Shown here piece by piece: positions 16,812-25,573 of a DNA stretch of 64,000 nt. Source of the DNA: Amycolatopsis sp. NBRC 101858 (lineage in GTDB: Bacteria > Actinomycetota > Actinomycetes > Mycobacteriales > Pseudonocardiaceae); NCBI RefSeq assembly GCF_030269325.1, contig NZ_BSTD01000006.1:62001-126000 (forward strand), in the 5' to 3' direction. Within the stretch, counting starts at the first letter, position 1. Every line of letters starts with the position of its first letter. A program made the translations under genes and the position numbers. Under the pieces are notes generated by a model. That model searched no databases. It was given only the letters and a program-made list of their open reading frames with translations, and was not told where the DNA came from.

Positions 16812-16836
16812 ATCGCGGACAGCTTCCGTCCGCGAT
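16812..16836. promoter_or_regulatory. WYL-linked operator B
   Basis: Arms ATCGCGGAC and GTCCGCGAT are perfect 9-bp complements with 7 bases between. Its core half-sites and spacing equal those of operator A. It lies 20 bases upstream of the WYL start and about 70 bases upstream of the deaminase. Confidence 0.75.
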
Positions 16837-16903
16837 CCGCCGGATGGTGCAGTCGGACGGTCAAACACTTGCCACGGACCGCGTCGGGCGGAAAGAGTGA
16901 CGC

Positions 16904-17362
16904 ATGCCGATCGACCCTGGCGCCCTGCTCGCCGTCGCCCGTGAAGAAGCCGAGCTGGGCAAGGCCGAGGGCGGCGTCCCGATCGGGGCCGCGCTGTTCG
17001 ACACCACGGGCACGCTGCTGGGCCGCGGGCACAACCGCCGCGTGCAGGACGACGACCCCTCGATGCACGCCGAGACCTCGGCGTTCCGCAACGCCGGGCG
17101 CCGCCCGCACTACCGCGACACGATCATGGTCACGACGCTTTCGCCGTGCTGGTACTGCTCCGGGCTCGTCCGTCAGTTCGGGATCGGGCGCGTCATCATC
17201 GGCGAGGCCGAGACGTTCCACGGCGGGCACGACTGGCTCGCCGGGCTCGGCGTGGAGATCACCCTGCTGGACGACCCCGCGTGCACCGCGCTGATGACGG
17301 AGTTCATCGCCGCGCGCCCGGACCTGTGGTTCGAGGACATCGGAGTCGAAAAGTCCGAATAG
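16904..17362 (+). CDS. nucleoside/cytosine deaminase-like protein
   Basis: 152 residues of the cytidine deaminase-like fold. HAETSAFRNAG at about residue 52 supplies the zinc His and catalytic Glu, and SPCWYC at about 86-91 supplies the two zinc Cys. The middle GGVPIGAALFDTTGTLLGRGHN is typical of yeast-type cytosine deaminase and its relatives. It would hydrolyse an amino group on a free pyrimidine or purine base. GGAAAG precedes the ATG. A 2OG oxygenase gene follows after 25 bases on the same strand, probably as one transcript. Confidence 0.88.
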   Translation: MPIDPGALLAVAREEAELGKAEGGVPIGAALFDTTGTLLGRGHNRRVQDDDPSMHAETSAFRNAGRRPHYRDTIMVTTLSPCWYCSGLVRQFGIGRVIIGEAETFHGGHDWLAGLGVEITLLDDPACTALMTEFIAARPDLWFEDIGVEKSE

Positions 17363-17387
17363 GACAGTGCTTTGCTGAGGAGCCGGT

Positions 17388-18350
17388 ATGCCGTCAACCG
17401 TTCCGCTCGTGGACCTCTCGCCGTGGTTCGCGGGCACGTCCGAGGGCCGCGCCGAGGTGGCCGCGCAGATCGACAGCGCGCTGCGCGAGTCCGGGTTCCT
17501 GCTGGTCACCGGCCACGGCATCCCGGACGACCTGCGCCACCGAACGCGTGAGCTGGCGCGGGAGTTCTTCGCGCTGCCCGAGGACGTGAAGCAGCGCTAC
17601 GCCGTGACCGTCGGCGGCCGCGGCTGGCTGCCGCCGGGCGTCGAGGCCAACGGCTACGCCGAGGGCACCGAGACCCCGCCGGACCTCAAGGAGTCGTACT
17701 CGGCGGGCGCGGACTTCGGCGTGGGCGACGCCGAAATCGACGGGTTCTGGTTCCAGCCCAACGTCTGGCCGGACGAAGTGCCGGGACTCGCCGAGACGGC
17801 CACGGAGTACATGCGCCGGATGCGGGCGCTGTCGGACCACCTGCTGGAGATCTGCGCCGCGGCGCTCGGCCTGGCCGAGAGCCACTTCACGCGCCACACC
17901 GCGCACCCGACGTACACGTTCAACATCAACTGGTACCCGCCGATGACCCACGTCGGCGCGCCCGAGCCGGAGCAGTTCCGGATCGGCCCGCACACCGACT
18001 TCGGCACGGTGACGGTGCTCGACCGCCAGGCCGGCGTCGGCGGGCTGCAGGTCTACACCGACGGCGGGTGGGCGGACGCGCCGTTCCACCCGGACGCGTT
18101 CACGGTCAACATCGGCGACCTGATGGCCCGCTGGACCGGCGACCGGTGGCGTTCGACGCGGCACCGCGTCCTGCCACCGGCCGCCTCGGCCCCCGACGAG
18201 GACCTCGTGTCCCTGATCTTCTTCTACGAGACCGACCACGACGCGCGGATCACGTCGCTGGCGCCGCCGCTGGGCAAGCGGACCTACCCGGAAGTGATCG
18301 CGGCGGACTACCTGCGGGAGAAGCTGGACGCGATCACGGTCACTCAGTAG
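17388..18350 (+). CDS. isopenicillin-N-synthase-family 2OG-Fe(II) oxygenase
   Basis: 320 residues. The N-terminal DIOX_N part is PLVDLSPWF and SGFLLVTGHGIPDDL. The iron site is GPHTDFGTVTVL at about 201 and RSTRHRVLPP at about 256-262; the Arg needed for 2OG is in RSTRHRV's usual neighbourhood. GWLPPGVEANGYAEGTETPPDLKE matches the family insert. Relatives hydroxylate small molecules, including thymine and amino acids. Pairing with a base deaminase and an NCS1 permease gene 3.4 kb away suggests base catabolism, but that is inference. AGGAGCCGGT precedes the ATG. The 3' end overlaps the convergent lipoprotein gene by 7 bases. Confidence 0.88.
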   Translation: MPSTVPLVDLSPWFAGTSEGRAEVAAQIDSALRESGFLLVTGHGIPDDLRHRTRELAREFFALPEDVKQRYAVTVGGRGWLPPGVEANGYAEGTETPPDLKESYSAGADFGVGDAEIDGFWFQPNVWPDEVPGLAETATEYMRRMRALSDHLLEICAAALGLAESHFTRHTAHPTYTFNINWYPPMTHVGAPEPEQFRIGPHTDFGTVTVLDRQAGVGGLQVYTDGGWADAPFHPDAFTVNIGDLMARWTGDRWRSTRHRVLPPAASAPDEDLVSLIFFYETDHDARITSLAPPLGKRTYPEVIAADYLREKLDAITVTQ

Positions 18351-18820
18351 CAGATCTGCTTCGCGATCGCGGCCGGGACCTTTTCGCACAATTCCCCCGT
18401 GCCCCCGCCCACCGGAATCCAGGTCCCGTTCCGCTGGGTGAACAAAACACTGCCACCGTCGATCTCGTTGGAGAAGTGCGCGAAAGCCCACGGCGCGACG
18501 CATTTGATGCGCTGCAGGCTCTTGCCGTCCACGATCAGCGCGCCGGACAGCTCCTTGTCCGCCTTCAGCGCGGCTTCCAGTGTGGCCTTGGTCGCCGTGG
18601 CGCACGGGTTCGCCTTGGTCGGCGCCGGCTTCGGCTTCGCCGCCGGCGCGGACGTGGTGGCGTCCGCGGGCACGGCGGCCGTCGTCGCCGCCGGTGTCGT
18701 GGTCGGCGCCGTGGTCGGCCCGCCCGCCGGCGGAGCATCCTGCTGACCGGTGCACGCCGACAGAATCGCGGCCGCCGCCACAATGGTTGCGGCGCCGACG
18801 GCACGACGAAGTGAAGACAT
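18344..18820 (-). CDS. secreted lipoprotein of unknown function
   Basis: 158 residues. The signal MSSLRRAVGAATIVAAAAIL runs into the lipobox LSAC at about residues 20-23, so the mature protein is lipid-anchored outside the membrane. A low-complexity Thr/Ala/Pro linker (about 25-70) leads to a compact domain of about 85 residues with four cysteines (NPCATATK, IKCVAPW, ELCEKV, QICY) that could form two disulfides. GGGGGAAC precedes the ATG. No family name can be given; similar Cys-paired lipoproteins are common in actinobacteria. Confidence 0.8.
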   Translation of the reverse strand: MSSLRRAVGAATIVAAAAILSACTGQQDAPPAGGPTTAPTTTPAATTAAVPADATTSAPAAKPKPAPTKANPCATATKATLEAALKADKELSGALIVDGKSLQRIKCVAPWAFAHFSNEIDGGSVLFTQRNGTWIPVGGGTGELCEKVPAAIAKQICY

Positions 18821-18943
18821 TTGTTCCCCCTGAATTCCCCTGACGGCCCCTCGCCGCCTTCCCTGTTCCCAAGACGCTCCGGGATATTGCCGGTTGTACG
18901 GCCGGCCTAACGGAAAGATAACGCCGGCGGTGCGCGGAAACCG

Positions 18944-19135
18944 GTGGCGCGCCGGGTCGCCGGCGGGGCCACGGTGACGGTCCGGCCCAGCGGCTCCGCG
19001 ATGAGCCCGCTGATCCGCAGCCGGGGCAACAACCGCGGCCGGGTCGACGGCTGGACCGGCCACGGCCGCATGTTCGGGATCTACGTGTCCGTCGACGGTG
19101 TCCCGCGCCCTCGAGTCGCGGGCAAGACGCGCTAG
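18944..19135 (+). pseudogene. shortened S24/S26-peptidase-like small protein with internal deletion
   Basis: 63 residues. The start GATVTVRPSGSAMSPLIRS looks like the N-terminal strand and SxM motif of LexA/signal-peptidase-like domains. It runs straight into GNNRGRVDGWTGHGRMFGIY, which in similar actinobacterial proteins lies about 40-50 residues later, after the catalytic Lys region. The frame is intact across the joint, so an in-frame deletion removed the middle of the domain. The GTG start has only a weak GGAAA upstream. The last 4 bases overlap the end of the convergent GGDEF gene. The comparison is from memory of the family, so the assignment is moderate. Confidence 0.5.
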
Positions 19136-20412
19136 CCCGGTTCGGCGCAGATCGTGCGGTTGCGGCCCGCCGCCTTCGCGCGCAGCACCGCCGCCTCCGC
19201 CGCGAGCAGCGCGTCCGCGAGCAGGCCGTCCGCGCAGCCCGCCACCCCGATCGACACCGTCACGCCGACGAACTGCGGCCCGTCGCCCGAGGCCTTCAGC
19301 GCCACCAGTGTCGACGCCACCTTCAGCCGGATCCGCTCCGCGATCGCCATCGCGTCGAAGCGGCCGGTGCCGGGCAGCAGCACCGCGAACTCCTCGCCGC
19401 CGGAACGGCCCACGAGATCGGCGGCCCGGACCTCGTCGCGCAGGGTGTCGGCCACCGCGCGCAGGACGGCGTCGCCGATGCGGGCGCCGTAGCGGTCGTT
19501 GAGCTGGCGGAAGTGGTCGAGGTCGAGCAGCAGCACGGCCTGGCCGGGGCCGCGGCGGCCGAGCCGGTCCAGCTCGGCTTCGGCGGCGCCGCGCCAGGAC
19601 GCCGCGGTCAGCACGCCGGTGCCGGGGTCGAGGGTGACGTGGTCGCGGCGGCCGCGGCCCAGCCCGCCGCGGTGCAGGACGACGGTGGCGCCCGCCAGCA
19701 GCGGGACCAGCAGCGGGGCGGCCCCGACGGCCCAGGCGAGCGGCAGAGCGGACGCCGTCATCGCGGCGTCGAAAGCGTGGCCCGGAAGCGCTTCACGGGA
19801 CCCGCGGGGACCGTCCGCGGCGGTCACGAGCGCGGCGTTGACCGCCAGGAACACCACGCCGGCGACGGTCAGCAGGAGGACGGTGCGGGCGTCGAGGACC
19901 TCGCCGAGCGGCCGGACCCGGGTCGCGGTGAGGAACGCGCCGGCGACGAGGCCGGCCAGCGCCGTCGCGGCGGCGCCGAACACCTGCCGGTACACGGGTC
20001 TTCTGCGGACCCGGAACCACTGGTGCAGCGCGGAGAGCACGACCAGCGCGACGGCGAGGCCCGGCCGGAGCACCAGTACCCCGGCGAAGATCCACGGGGT
20101 GTCGACGCCGGGGCCGAGGAGGGTTTCTTCGCGGTGGCGCTCGACCCCGCGGGCGAGCTCGGCCGACACCAGCATCCCGCCCAGGAGCAGCGCGAACGGC
20201 GTCAGCATGGTCGCGAGCGGCGGGAACCGGAGGGCCGCGAGCACGGTGGCGGCCAGGGCCAGGACGTCGATCGCGACGAGGTAGAGGACCTGACCGCGGC
20301 GCGGCAGCCGCCACAGCGCCCACCGCCGCAGTGCCCAGCGCCGCAGGACGACGGCGGGCAGGGACCGGCCCGGGCGGCGTCCTCCGCCGGCGGCGACCGA
20401 ATCCCCCACCAT
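19132..20412 (-). CDS. membrane diguanylate cyclase (GGDEF)
   Basis: 426 residues. A basic N-terminus is followed by about seven hydrophobic segments (residues about 40-250) resembling a MASE-type membrane sensor. A GGDEF domain then runs from about 270 to 426 with LLDLDHFRQLNDRYGARIGD and the active-site SGGEEF at about 337. GGEEF is a catalytically competent form, so synthesis of c-di-GMP is likely. No inhibitory RxxD was checked in detail. It stands alone, convergent with the truncated ORF. Confidence 0.88.
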   Translation of the reverse strand: MVGDSVAAGGGRRPGRSLPAVVLRRWALRRWALWRLPRRGQVLYLVAIDVLALAATVLAALRFPPLATMLTPFALLLGGMLVSAELARGVERHREETLLGPGVDTPWIFAGVLVLRPGLAVALVVLSALHQWFRVRRRPVYRQVFGAAATALAGLVAGAFLTATRVRPLGEVLDARTVLLLTVAGVVFLAVNAALVTAADGPRGSREALPGHAFDAAMTASALPLAWAVGAAPLLVPLLAGATVVLHRGGLGRGRRDHVTLDPGTGVLTAASWRGAAEAELDRLGRRGPGQAVLLLDLDHFRQLNDRYGARIGDAVLRAVADTLRDEVRAADLVGRSGGEEFAVLLPGTGRFDAMAIAERIRLKVASTLVALKASGDGPQFVGVTVSIGVAGCADGLLADALLAAEAAVLRAKAAGRNRTICAEPG

Positions 20413-20540
20413 TTCGGCAAAGTAGCCGGAATGCGGGGCGCTGTCACTCCGCCTTCAGGGGAATCTCACGCCGCCGACGCTCGGGGGCCGTGCGCGCACG
20501 GTAAGTCATATTTCCGACCCTCGGAGGGTTGACATACAAC

Positions 20541-20556
20541 ATTGGTCTAGTCCACT
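20541..20556 (+). promoter_or_regulatory. DasR-type dre site before chitinase
   Basis: ATTGGTCTAGTCCACT closely follows the DasR consensus (A-C/T-TGGTCTAGACCA-A/G-T), the GntR-type repressor released by glucosamine-6-phosphate. A TTGACA at 20529-20534 upstream may be the -35, so the site would overlap the promoter. It lies about 90 bases before the chitinase start. Confidence 0.65.
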
Positions 20557-20643
20557 GTGTGGTGGCACACAGCGCTCCTCCCGGGATGATCCCGCCGCCT
20601 CAAACCGGAGGTGCTCCAACCTGCTCGTTTGGAGGACCCCATC

Positions 20644-21603
20644 ATGAAATCCATGCGCCGTCTGGTGACCCTCGCGGTCGCGGCCGGAGCCGCGATGGCG
20701 ACGGCGGTCGGCCTCGCCCCGCAGGCCATGGCCGCGGTCGACCCGGTGCTCGCCTCGCCGTACCTGTACCAGTGGGGCGGCCAGACCAGCCCCACCGCGG
20801 CGATGTCCGCCACCGGCGTGAAAGCGTTTACCCTCGCGTTCGTCCTGTCCGACGGCACCTGCAACCCGAAGTGGGACGGCAGCCGCTCGCTGACCGGCTC
20901 GGACAAGACGATGATCCAGAACATCCGCAACGCGGGCGGGGACGTGATCCCCTCCTTCGGCGGCTGGTCCGGCACGAAGCTGGGCTCGAAGTGCACGTCG
21001 GCGTCGGCGCTGGCCGGCGCGTACCAGAAGGTGATCGACGCCTACGGCCTCAAGGCGATCGACCTGGACATCGAGAACACCGACGAGTTCCAGAACAACA
21101 CGGTGCAGGACCGCATCCTCAACGCGGTCAAGCTGACCAAGCAGAAGAACCCGAACCTGAAGGTCGTCATCACCATCGGCACCACCACGACCGGCCCCGA
21201 CTCGTGGGGCAAGCGCCTGATCAACCAGGCCAAGGCGATCGGCGCCCCGGTCGACGTCTGGTCGGTCATGCCGTTCGACTTCTCCAGCGGCGGGGACATG
21301 GCCGCCCTGACGAAGTCCGCGGTCGACGGGCTGAAGAACCAGCTCAAGACCACGTTCGGCTACAGCGACGACACCGCCTACCGGCACAGCGGCCTCTCCT
21401 CGATGAACGGCAAGACCGACAACGCGGGCGAGACGGTCACGGTGGCGAACTTCAACTCCATCCGCGGCTACGCCACGAGCCACCACCTGGCCCGCTTCAC
21501 GTTCTGGGCCACCAACCGCGACTGCAGCGGCGGCGGCGAGTGCAGCGGCATCACGCAGGACAAGTACGCGTTCACGAAGATCGTCGCCGGGTACGCCGGC
21601 TGA
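20644..21603 (+). CDS. secreted GH18 chitinase
   Basis: 319 residues. The signal MKSMRRLVTLAVAAGAAMAT ends near AMAAVDP (about residue 30). The mature protein is a single GH18 barrel: PYLYQWGGQ, KAFTLAFVLSDGTCNPKWDG, DVIPSFGGWSG (the SxGG motif) and AIDLDIEN at about 139-145, giving DxDxE with the catalytic Glu. VWSVMPFDFS supplies the substrate Tyr/Asp region. No chitin-binding domain is present. The preceding GGAGGACCCC and DasR-like promoter site fit a chitin-utilisation enzyme induced by amino sugars. Confidence 0.92.
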   Translation: MKSMRRLVTLAVAAGAAMATAVGLAPQAMAAVDPVLASPYLYQWGGQTSPTAAMSATGVKAFTLAFVLSDGTCNPKWDGSRSLTGSDKTMIQNIRNAGGDVIPSFGGWSGTKLGSKCTSASALAGAYQKVIDAYGLKAIDLDIENTDEFQNNTVQDRILNAVKLTKQKNPNLKVVITIGTTTTGPDSWGKRLINQAKAIGAPVDVWSVMPFDFSSGGDMAALTKSAVDGLKNQLKTTFGYSDDTAYRHSGLSSMNGKTDNAGETVTVANFNSIRGYATSHHLARFTFWATNRDCSGGGECSGITQDKYAFTKIVAGYAG

Positions 21604-21632
21604 CACCAGGCCCGTAGTGGGGCTGTCGAAGG

Positions 21633-21664
21633 CCCTCTCACCGGCATCGGGGCCGGTGAGGGGG
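21633..21664 (+). terminator. chitinase terminator hairpin
   Basis: Arms CCCTCTCACCGGC and GCCGGTGAGGGGG form a 13-bp stem with one mismatch around a 6-base loop, followed by TCTTC. It lies 30 bases after the chitinase stop. Confidence 0.75.
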
Positions 21665-21758
21665 TCTTCGCGGGTTCCCGGTCAGCGGAAATCGTTCCGG
21701 TGAGCGGGAAGCGGGAATCCGTCACACCGCCGCAATCTTCGTCACCTACCGTCTTCGC

Positions 21759-23132
21759 ATGACGAGCCCCGCAGAACCCGGATACGGCGACAAGGTCGTC
21801 GCGGTCGAGCCCGGCGGGGTCGAACCCGTCGCCGACGCCGACCGGCACGGGACGCCCCGGCAATTGGCCTGGACCTGGGCCTCCCCCAACCTCGAGTTCG
21901 CCACGGTCTTCGTCGGCGTCCTCGCCGTCACGGCGTTCGGGCTTTCCTTCACCCAGGCCGCGCTCGCCGCCGTCGTCGGCAACGGGCTCGGCGCCGTCGC
22001 GCACGGCGTCCTGAGCGCCCGCGGGCCGCGCTACGGCGTGCCGCAGATGGTGCTCGGGCGGGCCGCCTTCGGCTACCGCGGGAACCTCGTGCCCGCCGCG
22101 CTCATGTCCCTGATGGCCGGCGTCGGCTGGTTCGCCGTCAACAGCGTCAGCGGGGCCTTCGCGCTGGCGAGCCTCACCGGGCTGCCCACCGTCGCCTGCC
22201 TCGTGCTCGTCGTCGCGCTGCAGATCGCCATCGCGTTCTTCGGGCACAACCTCGTCCAGGCCTACGAGAAGTACGTCTTCGCCGTTCTCGCCATCGTGTT
22301 CGCCGTCGCGAGCGTCGTCATCTTCGGGAAGTCGGGCGCCACCACCAACGCCGGCAGCGTGGGCGGGTTCCTCCTGGCCGTCGGCACCGCGTTCGGCTAC
22401 ACCGCGGGCTGGAACCCCTACGCCGCCGACTACACGCGCTACCTGCCGAAGACCGCGTCACGACGCGCGATCGGCCTCTACGCCGGCGGTGGCCTGTTCG
22501 TCTCCACGACGATCCTGATGCTCGTCGGCGCCGCGTCGACGACCATCGCCGGCCCGGCCGACGACAACCCCACGACGGCCTTCACCGGGCACCTGCCGGG
22601 TTTCCTCGCCGCCGCGACGCTGCTGGCGATCACGCTCGGCGCCGTCGCCGCGAACGTCCTCAACGTCTACTCCGGCGCCCTCGCCTTCCTCGCCCTCGGG
22701 ATCCGGCTGCCGCTGGCGTGGCGCCGCGCCGTCGTCGCGCTCGCGTTCGGCGCGGTCGGGTTCGTGCTGGCCTGGCTGGGGCTGGCCGACGCCGGGCACG
22801 CGTACGAGAACTTCCTGCTGGTCATCGCCTACTGGATCGGCCCGTGGCTCGGTGTGCTGCTGGCCGACCACCACCTGCGCCGCGGCACGGAGTTCGGCGA
22901 GCTGCTCGCCGACCGGCGCCACCGCAACGCCGCCGGGTTCACCGCGTTCCTCGTCGGGCTGGTGGTCTCCGTCGGGCTGTTCGCGAACCAGGCGCTCTAC
23001 ACCGCGCCGATCCCGAAAGCCGTCCCCGCCACCGGTGACCTGACGTTCGCCGCCGGGTTCGTGCTCGCCGCCGGGACCTACCTGCTGCTGCGGCGTCAGC
23101 GCACCGGCGTGCCGTCGCGGCGGCAGCCGTAG
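21759..23132 (+). CDS. NCS1-family purine/cytosine permease
   Basis: 457 residues with 12 predicted membrane segments. The N-terminal WTWASPNLEFATVFVGVLAV and GPRYGVPQMVLGRAAFGYRGN are NCS1 signatures, and AFGYTAGWNPYAADYTRYLP is the substrate-region motif of the cytosine/purine branch. It imports a nucleobase or related compound with a cation. A TACCGT 6 bases before the ATG and no Shine-Dalgarno sequence suggest a leaderless transcript. The 3' end overlaps a convergent membrane-protein gene by 37 bases. The deaminase/oxygenase pair at 16.9-18.3 kb is a possible functional partner. Confidence 0.9.
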   Translation: MTSPAEPGYGDKVVAVEPGGVEPVADADRHGTPRQLAWTWASPNLEFATVFVGVLAVTAFGLSFTQAALAAVVGNGLGAVAHGVLSARGPRYGVPQMVLGRAAFGYRGNLVPAALMSLMAGVGWFAVNSVSGAFALASLTGLPTVACLVLVVALQIAIAFFGHNLVQAYEKYVFAVLAIVFAVASVVIFGKSGATTNAGSVGGFLLAVGTAFGYTAGWNPYAADYTRYLPKTASRRAIGLYAGGGLFVSTTILMLVGAASTTIAGPADDNPTTAFTGHLPGFLAAATLLAITLGAVAANVLNVYSGALAFLALGIRLPLAWRRAVVALAFGAVGFVLAWLGLADAGHAYENFLLVIAYWIGPWLGVLLADHHLRRGTEFGELLADRRHRNAAGFTAFLVGLVVSVGLFANQALYTAPIPKAVPATGDLTFAAGFVLAAGTYLLLRRQRTGVPSRRQP

Positions 23133-23578
23133 GGGTAGCAGCGGTAGTCCGGGGTGAACGTCGGGAGGGTGACCGTCGTGGTCGGCGACGGCGGGAGCTC
23201 GACCGTCACCGTCGGCGTGGGCGTCGGTGTCTCGCGGGCGTGCATGACGACCGGCGACGGGGTCGTCGTCCGCGTCGGCACGGCGACCACGGTCGACGTC
23301 GGGACGCCGGTGGCCGGCTGCAGCTGCGGGAACCGCGTCGACCCGGGGACGGGATCGCTGCGCGTCGCCAGGGCCAGCACGAGCCCGCCGAGCACCACGA
23401 TCACCGCCGACGCCAGCGCGATCCGGCCGGCCGCGCCACGCGGCTCGGGGTCGTCGGGATCACGCCGGGCAGCCACCTCGGCCGAGCGCGAACCGGGTTT
23501 GCGCGGCCGCACCCCGGCCGCCCGCAGCAGTTCGTCGACCGTGACCCGGTCCCGCCGCCTGCGCGCCCTGCGCGTCAT
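23096..23578 (-). CDS. single-pass membrane protein of unknown function
   Basis: 160 residues. A basic cytosolic start (TRRARRRRDRVTVDELLRAA), one membrane helix (IALASAVIVVLGGLVLALAT, about residues 53-72) and an extracellular Thr/Pro-rich tail ending in a CYPYGC pair. GGAGG lies 7 bases before the ATG at 23578. The short DELLRAAGVRPRKPG cytosolic motif recurs in actinobacterial membrane proteins, but no function is known. It overlaps the convergent permease gene and lies downstream of nothing obvious. Confidence 0.65.
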   Translation of the reverse strand: MTRRARRRRDRVTVDELLRAAGVRPRKPGSRSAEVAARRDPDDPEPRGAAGRIALASAVIVVLGGLVLALATRSDPVPGSTRFPQLQPATGVPTSTVVAVPTRTTTPSPVVMHARETPTPTPTVTVELPPSPTTTVTLPTFTPDYRCYPYGCRRDGTPVR

Positions 23579-23705
23579 GCACGACCTCCACCCCATCGCT
23601 GATCCGGGTGGATCGTAGAAAGCCGCGCGGGAAATGTAAACGCGCTGATCGCAGCGGTCTCGTTACCGTTTCGAGACATCCGGATCGCGCTCCCGGCCGT
23701 AGTCG

Positions 23706-25487
23706 TCAACGAGGCGCGAATCGCCGCAGGAGAGCGGCCGCGCGCCGGGTCACCGGCGTGAACTCAGGGAGCCTCAACAGCGCCAGCAAGCCGAACGGGA
23801 CGGCCATCCCGAGCAAGGTCTGGACCGGCAGTTTCACCCAGGCGGCGGGAATCGTGCCGAGCGAGCCGGGCACGGCGAAGCCGGCGAGCACCGCGGCCCC
23901 GACGCCGAGGGCGCTGACGGAGAGGGTGATCAGCCCGACCCGCAGCGATCGCTTGCTGCGCAGGTGCCCGAGCCGGACCCACAGCCAGACCTGGCCGAGG
24001 ACAGCGCCGACGACGAACCCGGCGCCGTTCACGAGCATCACGCCGAGGACGACGTGCTCGCCGTCGAGCAGGCCGCGGCAGAGCAGCAGCAGCGGGATCT
24101 TCACGGCGGTCATCACGAGCATGATCAGCGTGGGCGTGCGGGCGTCCTTCATCGCGTAGAACACCCGCAGCTGCAACATGACCAGCGCGAACGGGAGCAA
24201 CCCGACCGCGGAGACGGCCAGGGTCTGGCCGAGCCGCTCGGCGTCGTCGAGGGTGCCGCGGCCCCAGGTGAAGATCGCGATGCCGACCGGCGTGCCGACC
24301 ACGGCCAGCACGGCGGAGATCGGCACGAACAGGACCGTCGAGATGCGGGAGGCGAGCGAGAGGTCGCCGACGAGCGAGACCGTGTCGCCGTCCGCGGCGG
24401 CGCGGCTCATCCGCGGCATCAGCGCGGTCAGCAGCGAGACGCCGAGGATGCCGTACGGGAGCTGGAAGAGCAGGGACGCGTAGCTGTAGGCGGTGACGCC
24501 GCCGCTGGTCCCGTACGTCAGCACGCGGGTCGTGACGACGAACCCGACGTGGCTGACCACGACGTAGCCGAGGATCCACGCGGCGAGCCCGCCGAACTCC
24601 TTGATCCGCGGGTCGAAACCCCAGCGCCAGCGGAACCGGAACCCGGTGCGGCGCAGCGCGGGGATCAGCACCAGCGCCTGCACGACGATGCCGAGCGTGG
24701 TGCCGAGGCCGAGGACGAGCAGCTTCGGGTCGCTCATCCGGACCGGGTCGAGCGTCAGCTCCCCCGGCACGACGGCGAACACGACGAGCGTGGCGGTGAC
24801 GACGACGTTGTTCAGCACCGGCGCCCAGGCCGGCGGGCCGAAGACGTTCTGGGCGTTGAGGATCGCCGAGAGCAGCGCGAAGAGGCCGTAGAACAGGATC
24901 TGCGGCAGCAGCAGGTACGCGAGCGCGGTGGTCAGCCCCGGGTTCGCGGTCGGAGACGATTTGTCGACGTAGAGCGAGGTGAACAGCGGCGCGATCGCCA
25001 CCGCGACGGCCGTGCCGACGGTGAGCAGCACCAGCCCCATCGTGATCAGCCGCTGCGTGTAGGCGCGGCCGCCGTCCGGGTCGTCCTGGGAGCGCACGAG
25101 CAGCGGCACGACGACGCTGGCGAGCACGCCGCCGAAGAGCAGCTCGAAGACGATGTTGGGCAGGGTGTTCGCGACGGTGAAGGAGTCGTTGACGACCCGG
25201 GTGCCGACCACGGCGGCCAGCAGCAGCTTCGCGACGAACCCGGTGATCCGGCTGACGGTCGAGGCGACGGCCATCCGGCCGCTCGAGCGGGCGAGCGACG
25301 AGCCGGCGCCTTCCCCGCGCCCGGCGGAGACCGGCGAGGCGGGCGGCCGCGCGACGATCTGGGTGGCGAACTCGTCGTAGGGCCGCCGGGAGACGTCGGG
25401 GTCACGGGTCGGCCAGTGGGCGCCGCGCAGGTCGCTGGGGAGGAAGACCGTCGCCTCGTCGTCCACCGGTGGTGGGGGTTCCGCCAT
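23706..25487 (-). CDS. murJ: MurJ/MviN-like lipid II flippase
   Basis: 593 residues. A soluble N-terminal part of about 80 residues (VDDEATVFLPSDLRG) precedes 13-14 membrane helices of the MviN fold starting MAVASTVSRITGFVAKLLLA, with NDSFTVANTLPNIVFELLFGG and FYALLSAILNAQNVFGPPAW-type motifs (here LFALLSAILNAQNVFG). MurJ flips lipid II across the membrane for peptidoglycan synthesis. The long C-terminal pseudokinase tail of mycobacterial MviN is absent. In most actinobacteria the main murJ sits near parAB/trxB; here no such neighbours exist, so this may be a second copy. Confidence 0.88.
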   Translation of the reverse strand: MAEPPPPVDDEATVFLPSDLRGAHWPTRDPDVSRRPYDEFATQIVARPPASPVSAGRGEGAGSSLARSSGRMAVASTVSRITGFVAKLLLAAVVGTRVVNDSFTVANTLPNIVFELLFGGVLASVVVPLLVRSQDDPDGGRAYTQRLITMGLVLLTVGTAVAVAIAPLFTSLYVDKSSPTANPGLTTALAYLLLPQILFYGLFALLSAILNAQNVFGPPAWAPVLNNVVVTATLVVFAVVPGELTLDPVRMSDPKLLVLGLGTTLGIVVQALVLIPALRRTGFRFRWRWGFDPRIKEFGGLAAWILGYVVVSHVGFVVTTRVLTYGTSGGVTAYSYASLLFQLPYGILGVSLLTALMPRMSRAAADGDTVSLVGDLSLASRISTVLFVPISAVLAVVGTPVGIAIFTWGRGTLDDAERLGQTLAVSAVGLLPFALVMLQLRVFYAMKDARTPTLIMLVMTAVKIPLLLLCRGLLDGEHVVLGVMLVNGAGFVVGAVLGQVWLWVRLGHLRSKRSLRVGLITLSVSALGVGAAVLAGFAVPGSLGTIPAAWVKLPVQTLLGMAVPFGLLALLRLPEFTPVTRRAAALLRRFAPR

Positions 25488-25573
25488 GGCTCAAGCCTGC
25501 CAGGTCGGGGTCGCGCGCGGGATACCGAACACCTGTTCGACGCCACGACGCTCCGTAGCACGCGTGCGTGTGC

